This document shows positions 25,650 to 33,106 of a stretch of DNA of 64,000 nucleotides, in pieces. The DNA comes from Pseudomonas sp. stari2 (GTDB lineage Bacteria > Pseudomonadota > Gammaproteobacteria > Pseudomonadales > Pseudomonadaceae). The stretch spans positions 521,001 through 585,000 of the forward strand of contig NZ_CP099760.1 of assembly GCF_040760005.1 (NCBI RefSeq). Direction: 5' to 3'. A program made the position numbers and the translations under genes. The notes beneath the pieces are model-generated. The model was given only the letters and a program-made list of their open reading frames with translations, ran no database searches and was not told where the DNA came from. Every line of letters begins with the position of its first letter. Position 1 is the first letter of the stretch.

Positions 25650-25686
25650 CACAAAGCCCTTGCAGTGATGCGAGGGCTTTTTTGTG
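25650..25686. terminator. Terminator after the SDR gene
   Basis: CACAAAGCCCTTGC pairs with GCGAGGGCTTTTTTGTG around AGTGAT. The T-run favours the + strand; the A-side can also serve the convergent DUF3077 gene ending at 25696. Confidence 0.82.
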
Positions 25687-25695
25687 GGCGACGGT

Positions 25696-25962
25696 TTATG
25701 GATCTGGACTCAGCACTTTGACCGCATCATCGACCAGCGCCTTGCTCAACTCCTGCAAATATTGCGAGGCGCAGGCGTGGAGTTCCGGGTCGTTGGCGGC
25801 AGAAGTATCCGAGGTCAGCAGTTTGGAAATGTGTAGCAGATGGGACGCGTGGGAGAGAGCGGTGGCGACCGGTACGCCGGGGGTGGTGCGAAAGAGTGCG
25901 TGGTTGGACTGGAAGGAAAAATGGGTGAGGCCGAGGGTTTTTAGATCGTTGGGGGTGGTCAT
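25696..25962 (-). CDS. DUF3077 domain protein
   Basis: 88 residues, a small Pseudomonas-restricted family of unknown function, usually present in several copies per genome. A helical core (VATALSHASHLLHISKLL and CASQYLQELSKALVDDAV) is seen with no signal peptide. A 19-codon upstream ORF ends 4 bases before its start, and a structured region lies further upstream, so expression may be translationally controlled. Confidence 0.7.
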   Translation of the reverse strand: MTTPNDLKTLGLTHFSFQSNHALFRTTPGVPVATALSHASHLLHISKLLTSDTSAANDPELHACASQYLQELSKALVDDAVKVLSPDP

Positions 25963-25966
25963 GGCT

Positions 25967-26026
25967 TCACCTACCTTTGGCTGGTTGGTGGAAGGGGCAG
26001 ACTCTGGACGGATCGATGCTAATCAT
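25967..26026 (-). other. 19-codon upstream ORF in the DUF3077 leader
   Basis: ATG at 26026 to TGA at 25967 encodes a 19-residue peptide starting MISIDPSR. A GGGAGTTTC motif precedes it. The stop lies 4 bases before the DUF3077 ATG, an arrangement suited to translational coupling. From memory, MISI is a common start of related multicopy Pseudomonas small proteins, so this may be the ancestral start cut off by a frame change. Confidence 0.4.
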
Positions 26027-26051
26027 TTGTGAAACTCCCTGTATCAAATGA

Positions 26052-26089
26052 GCGCTGCCACTTCGTTCTCAGGCGAAAGGGTGGCAGCT
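26052..26089 (-). promoter_or_regulatory. Hairpin in the DUF3077 leader
   Basis: GCTGCCAC and GTGGCAGC form an 8-bp stem extended by TTCG/CGAA across an AGG bulge. It lies just upstream of the upstream-ORF start, where it could affect ribosome access. The surrounding 26.04-26.30 kb is GC-rich, intergenic and probably a repeated leader element. Confidence 0.45.
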
Positions 26090-26339
26090 ATGCGCAGGCT
26101 GAGAAACCGGAGATACAGGAACCCGGCAGACCCGAAGGTCTCCCACGCACAGCCGCCATTGCACGGAAATGCAGGCACAAAAAAACGCCGGCAAACGTGG
26201 GTTGGGGCGCTGGTGCGCCTGCATCTTACTCGGGTTCTCAGGCCCGGTCGCTGAATTGGCAGCGACGGGATTGACGGTAGCGTGGGGAGGGTTGGAGCGC
26301 AATCGTGGCCAGGTGGTGGCGAGGAGGCCGACATACTCA

Positions 26340-26379
26340 CATGCAACACTTATGTTGCATGGGTAACAAATATGTTGCA
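26340..26379. promoter_or_regulatory. Operator-like inverted plus direct repeat before the HicB-like gene
   Basis: CATGCAACA (26340-26348) and TGTTGCATG (26353-26361) form a perfect 9-bp inverted repeat with a 4-base centre. A third half-site TGTTGCA begins at 26373, exactly 20 bases (two helical turns) after the second. It lies 110-150 bases upstream of the HicB-like start, suggesting autoregulation by its helix-turn-helix domain. Confidence 0.5.
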
Positions 26380-26488
26380 CGGTCGCTCTGCCGAAATAGC
26401 GCGTGATGCGCATAAGCGAAATCGAGTTTCGGCGATGCAGCTAGGCCACAAGGGTGAGGCTGAGTTGTACCCCATGAGAGGAAACGTG

Positions 26489-26914
26489 ATGTTCGAATAT
26501 GCGTTGGAAGTCCACGAGGAGCCGAGCAGTGTCTGGTTGTCCTGCGCAGAAATTCCAGAGATGCACGTCGCTGGCGACACTCTTGAGGAAGCACTCGACG
26601 GCGCCATTGATGCGATGGAAACGGCATTGTCGATTTACGTCGATGATCGCCGGTTGATTCCGACAGGTGATGCGGGAGAGCAGGAAAGTGACGCGGTATT
26701 GCGTCTGCCTGCACTGACTGCGGCAAAGGTTGGGCTCTGGAATACGCTTCTGGAGTCTGGGGTCAGCAAAGCTGAACTGGCACGACGCTTGGGTGTACAA
26801 CGACCCCAGGTAGATCGGTTAGTCGATTTCCTGCATCACTCCAAGATCGAGAATGTCGAGCGTGCATTGCAGCAGCTTGGGCGGCGGATTTTGCTTTCGG
26901 TTGAGGCTGCTTAA
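26489..26914 (+). CDS. HicB-family antitoxin-like protein without adjacent hicA
   Basis: 141 residues: HicB partial RNase-H-like N-terminal domain (FEYALEVHEEPSSVWLSCAEIPEMHVAGDTLEEAL split over about residues 2-40) and a C-terminal Xre-type helix-turn-helix (about 80-135, SKAELARRLGVQRPQVDRLVD). Start 26489 is preferred for its AGAGGA site; the frame stays open upstream to 26282. HicB neutralises HicA mRNA interferase, but no HicA-like dsRBD ORF is seen within 450 bases upstream or downstream. So it may be an orphan regulator. Confidence 0.82.
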   Translation: MFEYALEVHEEPSSVWLSCAEIPEMHVAGDTLEEALDGAIDAMETALSIYVDDRRLIPTGDAGEQESDAVLRLPALTAAKVGLWNTLLESGVSKAELARRLGVQRPQVDRLVDFLHHSKIENVERALQQLGRRILLSVEAA

Positions 26915-26921
26915 GATTGGA

Positions 26922-26959
26922 GAAAAGCCCCCGACAGCGATTGCTGTCGGGGGCTTTTC
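26922..26959. terminator. Strong terminator after the HicB-like gene
   Basis: Perfect 17-bp arms (26922-26938, 26943-26959) with A-run before and T-run inside the second arm. Confidence 0.9.
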
Positions 26960-26992
26960 ATTTGGGTTGGAATAAACGCACCCTAGAAACAA

Positions 26993-27023
26993 CAAAGCCC
27001 CTGCATTTCTGCAGGGGCTTCGT
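26993..27023 (-). terminator. Terminator downstream of tRNA-Thr
   Basis: AAGCCCCTGCA pairs with TGCAGGGGCTT around TTTC. On the minus strand it is followed by a T-rich tail and lies 7 bases past the tRNA 3' end. Confidence 0.75.
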
Positions 27024-27029
27024 TTTGTA

Positions 27030-27105
<76 letters not shown>

Positions 27106-27181
27106 GTGTGGGCGACGATTATAGCGACTCGGGTGCTTCTGTAAACCCCTGAATTCAGACTATTTTTGCGCCCTCTGCGAA

Positions 27182-27997
27182 TCACGCCCGGCGCAGGACG
27201 TTGCGCAGTTTTTGTACAGCGCGCCAGGCGCGGCTGTTTTGCATGGCTCGCAGTTCGGCTTCGGCTTGTTCGGCGCGTTGCAGGGCGGTTTCCAGTGCCG
27301 GGTTTACCGGGTGGGCGAGGTTGTGGCCTTTGCACAGCTGGAAGTTGTCGAGGTTGCACGGTGGCAGGTCGAACGCGGGTTTGAGATTGATGTGTTCATT
27401 GGCCAGGAAGAAGCTGTTGAGGCCGTCGAACAGGACGTTGGTGTAGCCAGCGTCGGTCACCAGGTGTTCCCAGGTGTGGTCGCGCTCCCATGGGGTTTCG
27501 ATGAGGATGATCCAGGGGCGGAAGCGGCTGAAGTCCATGCCGCGCAGGACGGTTTCTTCGTGGCCTTCGACGTCGATTTTCAGGAAGTGGATCGGCCGCT
27601 CAGCGGCGTGTTCTTCGCAGATCGAAGTCAGTGTGCGTGCGTTGACGGTGAGGCTTTGCACGTCCATGCCGAGGTTTTTGCGTTCTTGCGCAACGACTGG
27701 GTCAGCGGTGGACAGGCCGGTGTCGGGAATGCCGTAGAAGGTCAGCTCGCCCGGCTGGTCGCTGGCCACACATTGCAGCGTCGTGTCGCGGGGGCGATGC
27801 TGGCGAAGTGCGTCGTGGTAGTTCTGCATCGGTTCGACATTGATGCCCTGCCAGCCACGATCGTAAAAGGCCTTGGTGACCGAGTCGTGGATCGGGTCAT
27901 TGGCGCCGACGTCGATATAAAAACCGTTTTCAAAATACTGCAGGGCGCGCCAAAGGCGAACGTCCTCGAAATTCTGTGCGTAAGAAATGAACGTCAC
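27182..27997 (-). CDS. FkbM-family SAM-dependent methyltransferase
   Basis: 271 residues. FkbM core: FYIDVGANDP (SAM-binding motif I, about 27-36), INVEPMQ, then FLKIDVEGHEETVLRG (about 148-163), which is the family hallmark. The C-terminal tail is a short coiled coil (ALQRAEQAEAELRAMQ) followed by SRAWRAVQKLR, a tail also common on glycosyltransferases. Likely an O-methyltransferase acting on a sugar or surface polymer; the substrate is unknown. Monocistronic. Confidence 0.87.
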   Translation of the reverse strand: MTFISYAQNFEDVRLWRALQYFENGFYIDVGANDPIHDSVTKAFYDRGWQGINVEPMQNYHDALRQHRPRDTTLQCVASDQPGELTFYGIPDTGLSTADPVVAQERKNLGMDVQSLTVNARTLTSICEEHAAERPIHFLKIDVEGHEETVLRGMDFSRFRPWIILIETPWERDHTWEHLVTDAGYTNVLFDGLNSFFLANEHINLKPAFDLPPCNLDNFQLCKGHNLAHPVNPALETALQRAEQAEAELRAMQNSRAWRAVQKLRNVLRRA

Positions 27998-28342
27998 GGT
28001 CGCTTCCTGTCGGTCAGATTTTTTCTTGTTCGGGCGTGCGCTACCTGCACGGCGTAGGTCTGTATAACAAGGGCGGTGGGCTGGCGCAATTGCCGGTTGC
28101 CGGCGTCCGCGATTCGGCGGTTATGTCCTTTTATTCGAAGGCTTATGCACAACAGGCTTTGTAGAGAACGCGCTTAGGCAGGTTTTTGTGAACGGGTTCT
28201 CATTTGATGCGCAAATCCCTGTTTTACCGGTTTTTTATTTGTGTGAACAAAAAATGACCAGTGCTGTTACTGGCTTGAAACAGGCGTGGATATTGGATCC
28301 ACGAGAATTCCATCAACAGAGTTATCCACAGGCTGTGAAGGA
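27998..28342. other. 345-base intergenic region with two DnaA-box matches
   Basis: No ORF of note. It contains TTATGCACA (28143-28151) and TTATCCACA (28322-28330), both fitting TTATNCACA. The promoter of the FkbM gene must lie at its left end. A small hairpin around CAATTGCCGGTTGCCGG (about 28.09 kb) is possible. Confidence 0.45.
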
Positions 28343-29578
28343 TTAATCGCGTTCTGCCAGCAACAGGAAATTGCGCGGCGTGAGCGGCGCTTCGCAGAAG
28401 GTGCCGAGACGTACGATGTATCCCTGCTCGGTGAGGAAAAGTGCCCGATCAAGATTCAGCCAAAGCTCCAGCGGCCGTCGGAACAGTCCGCGCAGCAATT
28501 CCAGGTTGCGAACTTCGGCCAATCGCTGCCAGCCGGCGATTTCCAGTGCTGGCCAATCTGGCGAGCCGATTGTGGATAACTCTTTCAGCGCTGCCAGGTC
28601 GCGGCAGAAATCGGCAAACGGTTTTTCCAACCACGCGCTCGGCAGGGACGGCGTCGGCAGGTATTCGTCGACGCCGCGTACTTGCCGTTGCAGCAAATCG
28701 AAAGCCAGCCGGCGGGCCATGGAAGTGTCGCGTTGACGTCGGACGCGGGCACCGGCGGTGACGGTTTCGCTCATTGGCAGGGACAGATCTTCGAGCGATA
28801 GCTGTAGGGCTGATCGCGAACCAGCGGAGGACAATGTCTGATATTCAGTGCGACTGATCCGGTTGTAGCAGCACGGTGCGATCGCCATTTGTTTGCAACC
28901 GACGGCGCTGGCCAGTTGCATCAGCCGCACATGCAAGTCGCCGCAAGCGTGCAGGGCGACAGGTGTGTGCTCGGCGTTCAGCAATAAAGCGGTGTTCGCC
29001 GCGAGCACATCCTGCTCGACATGCAGCGCAGGCAGGTGATGACGCTGACTCAACGCCTGACCGCTCGCAACCAGCGTCGGGTCATATTCCAGACAGGTGA
29101 GTTGCTGATCAGCGCCGAGCAGACGCCGACCCAAATGCCCTTTGCCCGAACACCAATCCAGCCAGTGCTTCGGTTGTGCGGCAAACGACAAGCGGCTGGC
29201 GAAGGCCTCGATCTGCTGCCATTTGCGCCCCGGCACATCGACATTCAAGCGATGCCCGGCGGCTTCCAGCGAATGCGCAGGTAATTCACCGACCGAACTC
29301 AACTCAAGCGACAACGCCGCCAATGCAGCGAATGGCTCCGGCGCATCCAAGAGTTCTGCAGGTTGGTTGTGGGCGTTTTCCGCATCTTCCAGCGACCGCT
29401 CGCGTAGCCACGAGGCCAGTTCCGGGTGGGACGCTTCCCATGGCAGTTGCAGATGAGTAAACGGGCGAGGCTTCCACAGCGCCTGATGTGCTGTGAGAAA
29501 TGTATCCAGTGCCGTGAAGCGGGCGAGTAGGGCCTCGCCCGTCAGCACGTAAGAAGAATCAGCGTCCCTGGCACGCAT
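28343..29578 (-). CDS. METTL25/RRNAD1-like methyltransferase
   Basis: 411 residues with an unusual SAM-binding motif DWCSGKGHLG (141-150), HACGD (210-214) and APCCYNR (234-240). This set is characteristic of the Methyltransf_32 family containing eukaryotic METTL25 and RRNAD1; the bacterial function is unknown. N-terminal about 110 residues are helical, and the C-terminal third has a Trp/Leu-rich segment. Its start overlaps the end of the upstream ABC permease gene by 20 nt, so it is likely the last gene of that operon. Confidence 0.85.
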   Translation of the reverse strand: MRARDADSSYVLTGEALLARFTALDTFLTAHQALWKPRPFTHLQLPWEASHPELASWLRERSLEDAENAHNQPAELLDAPEPFAALAALSLELSSVGELPAHSLEAAGHRLNVDVPGRKWQQIEAFASRLSFAAQPKHWLDWCSGKGHLGRRLLGADQQLTCLEYDPTLVASGQALSQRHHLPALHVEQDVLAANTALLLNAEHTPVALHACGDLHVRLMQLASAVGCKQMAIAPCCYNRISRTEYQTLSSAGSRSALQLSLEDLSLPMSETVTAGARVRRQRDTSMARRLAFDLLQRQVRGVDEYLPTPSLPSAWLEKPFADFCRDLAALKELSTIGSPDWPALEIAGWQRLAEVRNLELLRGLFRRPLELWLNLDRALFLTEQGYIVRLGTFCEAPLTPRNFLLLAERD

Positions 29579-30248
29579 CGACGCGCAGCCAGCGTTCCAG
29601 CAATTTGAAACCGCGAACCAGCACGTATGCCATCACCAGATAGAACAAGCCGGCAGCGAAGAAGATCTCCACCGGCAGGTAAGTGCGGGCAATGATCGTC
29701 CGGGCCATGCCGGTCAGTTCCAGCAGCGTCACGGTGCTGGCCAGGGCGCTGGCCTTGAGCATCAGGATCACTTCGTTGCTGTAGGCCGGCAGGCCGATGC
29801 GCGCAGCGCGCGGCAGGATGATGTAGAACAGCGCTTTCGGCCGGGACATGCCCAGTGCCCGCGCCGCTTCGATTTCACCCGGCGGAATCGCCTGGATCGC
29901 GCCGCGCAGGATCTCGGCGATGTAGGCGGCGGTGTGCAGGGTCATGGTCGCGGTCGCGCACCAGAAAGGATCGCGCAGGTATGGCCACAGCGCGCTGCTG
30001 CGCACTGCGTCGAACTGCGCCAGGCCGTAATAGACCAGAAACAGTTGAACCAGCAACGGCGTGCCACGGAAAAAGAAGATGTAGGCGTAGGGCAACGAGC
30101 GTACGTACCACAACTTCGAAGAGCGGGCGATGCCCAGCGGGATTGCCAGCAGCAGACCGGCGATGACGGCGATGGCCACCAGTTCCAGAGTCAGGGTCGC
30201 GCCCTGCGCCAGTTTCGGCAGCCACTTGATGATGACTTCCCAGTTCAT
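29559..30248 (-). CDS. Polar amino acid ABC transporter permease (HisM/ArtM type)
   Basis: 229 residues with about five membrane segments and the EAA loop AARALGMSRPKALFYIILPRA (motif split: EIEAARALGM, then ILPRAARIGLP). Start 30248 has AGGAGCG upstream; an in-frame extension to 30326 lies inside the partner gene. It overlaps the other permease by 4 nt. It forms the membrane channel of a HisQM-type importer with the adjacent permease, ATPase and binding protein. Confidence 0.92.
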   Translation of the reverse strand: MNWEVIIKWLPKLAQGATLTLELVAIAVIAGLLLAIPLGIARSSKLWYVRSLPYAYIFFFRGTPLLVQLFLVYYGLAQFDAVRSSALWPYLRDPFWCATATMTLHTAAYIAEILRGAIQAIPPGEIEAARALGMSRPKALFYIILPRAARIGLPAYSNEVILMLKASALASTVTLLELTGMARTIIARTYLPVEIFFAAGLFYLVMAYVLVRGFKLLERWLRVDACQGR

Positions 30249-30940
30249 TGAGCGCTCCTCGCGAAGCCGCGTGCGGCGCGTTTTTCCAGGAAGTGCATGC
30301 CGGTCATCGCCAGCACCGTCAGGCACAGGTACATGAGGGCGGCGACCATATAAAAGGTGAACGGCTGTTTGGACACGGTCACGCCGATCTGCGCGTGACG
30401 CATGATTTCTTCCAGGCCGATGACCGACACCAGCGCGGTGTCCTTCATCAGAATCATGAACAGGTTACCCAGACCGGGCAGGGCGATGCGCCACATCTGC
30501 GGCATGATCAGCTTGGTGAAGATCCGCCATTTCGACAGGCCCAGGGCCACGCCGGCCTCACGGTGGCCCTTGGGAATGGCAAGGATCGCGCCTCGGAACA
30601 CTTCCGTGGCGTAGGCGCCGAAGCACAGGCCCAGCGCGATGACGCCGGCGGCGAAGGCGCTGAGTTCCAGTTCGGGGTTGCCGAAGAACTCTCCAAGCGC
30701 GCGCATGGCATTGACCGTACCGAAGTAGATCAGCAGTACCCAGAGCAATTCCGGGACGCCGCGCACCAGGGTCGAATAAGTGCCGCCAAGCCATTGCAGC
30801 GGCTTGTACGGAGAAGTCTTGGCCAGGGCGCCGAGCAGACCGAGCACCAGCCCGAGGCACAGAGCCGTAAGTGCCAGTTTGACGGTCATCAGCGCGCCGG
30901 CGGCGAGCGCCGGGCCGAATCCGTAGAGGTCGATAATCAT
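30245..30940 (-). CDS. Polar amino acid ABC transporter permease (HisQ/ArtQ type)
   Basis: 231 residues, five predicted membrane segments, EAA loop in GHREAGVALGLSKWRIF followed by KLIMPQMWRIALPGLGN. Coupled to the HisM-type permease by 4-nt overlap and located 78 bases after the binding-protein gene, a spacing that allows differential expression. Confidence 0.92.
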   Translation of the reverse strand: MIIDLYGFGPALAAGALMTVKLALTALCLGLVLGLLGALAKTSPYKPLQWLGGTYSTLVRGVPELLWVLLIYFGTVNAMRALGEFFGNPELELSAFAAGVIALGLCFGAYATEVFRGAILAIPKGHREAGVALGLSKWRIFTKLIMPQMWRIALPGLGNLFMILMKDTALVSVIGLEEIMRHAQIGVTVSKQPFTFYMVAALMYLCLTVLAMTGMHFLEKRAARGFARSAQ

Positions 30941-31018
30941 GGATTTCTTTTCAAATCGCGGCAGGCAAGGCCGGGATCCCGCACCGTCGGATCACGGTGC
31001 AGGTCCCGCACGTCAGGA

Positions 31019-31768
31019 TCAGTAGATGCTGAACGGGAAGTACTTGTCGTTGATCTTCTTGTAGGTACCGTCGGCGACGATTTCCTTCAATGCGACGTTC
31101 AGCTTCTCGCGCAGCGGGTCACCTTTGCGCACGGCGATGCCGATCTTGTCGCTTTCCACGACCGGGTCACCCTTGAACTCGTAGTTCTTGCCGGCGTCGG
31201 TTTTCAGCCAGTCATAGTTGGCGTACTTGTCGGCGAGGATGGCGTCGACACGACCGGAAGTCAGGTCGAGGTAGGCGTTTTCCTGAGTGTCATAGAGTTT
31301 GACCTGGATATCGCTACCGTAGGTGTCTTCAAGCCAGGTGCCGGCCAGGGTCGCGCGTTGCGTACCAATGATCTTGCCTTTGAGCGCGTCCTTGTCGGTT
31401 TTGAAGTCGACGTTTTTCGGCGCGATGAACTGCAGCTTGTTCGAGTAGTACGGGTCGGTGAAGTCCACCGCACCCTTGCGCTCGTCGGTGATCGACAGCG
31501 AGGAAATCAGGAAGTCGAACTTCTTGGCGTTCAGGGCCGGGATGATGCCGTCCCAGTCGGAGGTGACCACGGAACATTCGACTTTCATCTTGGCGCACAG
31601 GGCGTCGCCGATGTCTTTGTCGAAGCCGACGACGTTGCCGCTGGCATCTTTATTGTTGAACGGCGGGTAAGCCGCTTCGATGCCCATCTTCAGGGTCTCA
31701 GCCATGGCGCCGGCGCTGAACGCCAGGGAGACGGCGGCGGCCAGGAAGACCTTTTTGTAGTTCTGCAT
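31019..31768 (-). CDS. Periplasmic polar amino acid-binding protein
   Basis: 249 residues. Signal peptide at about 1-23 (cleavage AMA-E), then a type II periplasmic binding fold of family 3: MGIEAAYPPFNNKD, FDKDIGDAL, SSLSITDERKGAVDFTDPYY, and the C-terminal KKINDKYFPF. The TDERK and DFTDPYY motifs are those of lysine/arginine/ornithine/histidine binders (ArgT/HisJ). Start 31768 is set by the signal peptide and GGAG upstream. The exact ligand is inference. Confidence 0.92.
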   Translation of the reverse strand: MQNYKKVFLAAAVSLAFSAGAMAETLKMGIEAAYPPFNNKDASGNVVGFDKDIGDALCAKMKVECSVVTSDWDGIIPALNAKKFDFLISSLSITDERKGAVDFTDPYYSNKLQFIAPKNVDFKTDKDALKGKIIGTQRATLAGTWLEDTYGSDIQVKLYDTQENAYLDLTSGRVDAILADKYANYDWLKTDAGKNYEFKGDPVVESDKIGIAVRKGDPLREKLNVALKEIVADGTYKKINDKYFPFSIY

Positions 31769-31781
31769 GCGGGTAGCTCCG

Positions 31782-32555
31782 TTAGCGGTTGCTGGACATG
31801 AATTGTTTGCAGCGCGCCGAAAGCGGGTTTTCGAACACCTGCTGTGGCGATCCTTGCTCTTCGACCAGGCCCTGGTGGAGGAACACCACTTCACTGGACA
31901 CCTGGCGGGCGAACCCCATTTCGTGGGTCACGAGCAGCATGGTGCGGCCTTCTTCGGCCAATGCGCGGATGACATTAAGTACTTCCTGGACCATTTCCGG
32001 GTCAAGGGCGGAGGTGGGCTCGTCGAACAGGATCACCTTGGGCTGCATTGCCAGCGTGCGGGCAATCGCCGCGCGCTGTTGCTGGCCGCCGGACAGTTGC
32101 GCCGGGTAGGCGTGGCGCTTGTCGGCGATGCCGACCTTGGCCAGCAGGGCTTCGGCGACTTCGATGGCTTCGGCCTTGCTCTGGCCGAGCACGCGGCGCG
32201 GGGCTTCGATGATGTTGTCGAGCACGCTCATGTGCGGCCATAGATTAAAGTTTTGAAACACAAAACCAATCTCGGAGCGCAGGCGGTTGATCTGCTTGCC
32301 GTCGGCGGCAACCAGTTCGCCATTCTTGGCGGCCTTGAGCTTGAGTTCTTCGCCGGCGACCAGGATCTGGCCCTGGTGCGGGTTTTCCAACAGGTTGATG
32401 CAACGCAGGAACGTGGACTTGCCGGAACCGGAGGAACCGAGGATCGAGATCACATCGCCGTCGCGGGCGGTCAGCGAGATGCCTTTGAGCACCTCAAGCT
32501 GTCCGTAGCGTTTGTGCAGGTTGCGGATTTCAAGCGCGGGCGTGGCCTCAGCCAT
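31782..32555 (-). CDS. Polar amino acid ABC transporter ATPase (HisP type)
   Basis: 257 residues. Walker A GSSGSGKST (40-48), Q-loop in FVFQNFNLWPH, signature LSGGQQQR, Walker B VILFDEPTSALDP and H-loop VTHEMGF are all intact. First gene of the ATPase, binding protein, permease, permease operon, with a 13-base gap to the binding-protein gene. Confidence 0.94.
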   Translation of the reverse strand: MAEATPALEIRNLHKRYGQLEVLKGISLTARDGDVISILGSSGSGKSTFLRCINLLENPHQGQILVAGEELKLKAAKNGELVAADGKQINRLRSEIGFVFQNFNLWPHMSVLDNIIEAPRRVLGQSKAEAIEVAEALLAKVGIADKRHAYPAQLSGGQQQRAAIARTLAMQPKVILFDEPTSALDPEMVQEVLNVIRALAEEGRTMLLVTHEMGFARQVSSEVVFLHQGLVEEQGSPQQVFENPLSARCKQFMSSNR

Positions 32556-32998
32556 GTGCGTTCCTCATATATGTTGCGCTCCAGCTGTTGGTGGCCTTCC
32601 TGGCGAGGCGGCCAAGCTAGCATAGCGTTTCAATGGCAGCCAACAGCGCTACGAGCGGTAAACGGATGGCGTGTGGCAGGTTGTCGCATCAGCGCAGCAG
32701 ACTGTCGCCCCGTCAACAACCGAACGGGTGTTTGAACGTTGATTCCCGTGGGTGTCGCGTAAAAAAAGGCGCGATGTTGCCACCTTTGGCGGGGTGTTGG
32801 AAGCGCTATCCGGCCGAACGTTCCTCATTCGCCCTTTTATTGTGCATCCCGCACTTTTTCAGTGTGTTTCTGGTGCGCTTGTTCGTTTGAAAAGTGAGTC
32901 GCAGGGTAACGCTTTGGCGAAAGGCCAGTATTCTCAAGGACTTGCGATGACTGTCCGGTCGCGCTAAAAACCGCGGGCCAGAAGACTTTGAAACATTT
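32556..32998. other. Divergent promoter region between the ABC operon and the permease gene
   Basis: No convincing ORF. It separates two divergent amino acid transport loci. I could not place a confident sigma-70 promoter for the minus-strand operon; the plus-strand gene has a sigma-54-type promoter at its right end. Confidence 0.4.
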
Positions 32999-33014
32999 TG
33001 GCGCAATTATTGCG
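32999..33014 (+). promoter_or_regulatory. Sigma-54 promoter before the GABA permease-like gene
   Basis: TGGCGCAATTATTGC: GG at 33000-33001, ten bases, GC at 33012-33013, with TGGC and TTGC both matching the TGGCACG-N4-TTGC consensus well. The start would be near 33025, 80 bases before the gene. An enhancer-binding regulator site was not identified. Confidence 0.65.
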
Positions 33015-33106
33015 TGCAGAATCTGGAACGCCCCGTTGGATTCTTTTTACGAGAAGGAACGCCAGACGGGCCGGACGCAATCGCTTTCCTCGCAAAGGTA
33101 GTTTCA

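Noticed and set aside
26044..26349. 101-residue minus-strand ORF in the DUF3077 leader region
   Set aside because: Low-complexity Pro/Arg/Ser translation of a structured, probably repeated leader; similar hypothetical ORFs elsewhere (from memory) are translations of the same element.
26100..26488. Possible HicA toxin gene upstream of the HicB-like gene
   Set aside because: No frame shows the HicA GSHHxF/HP-type dsRBD motif or a suitable length.
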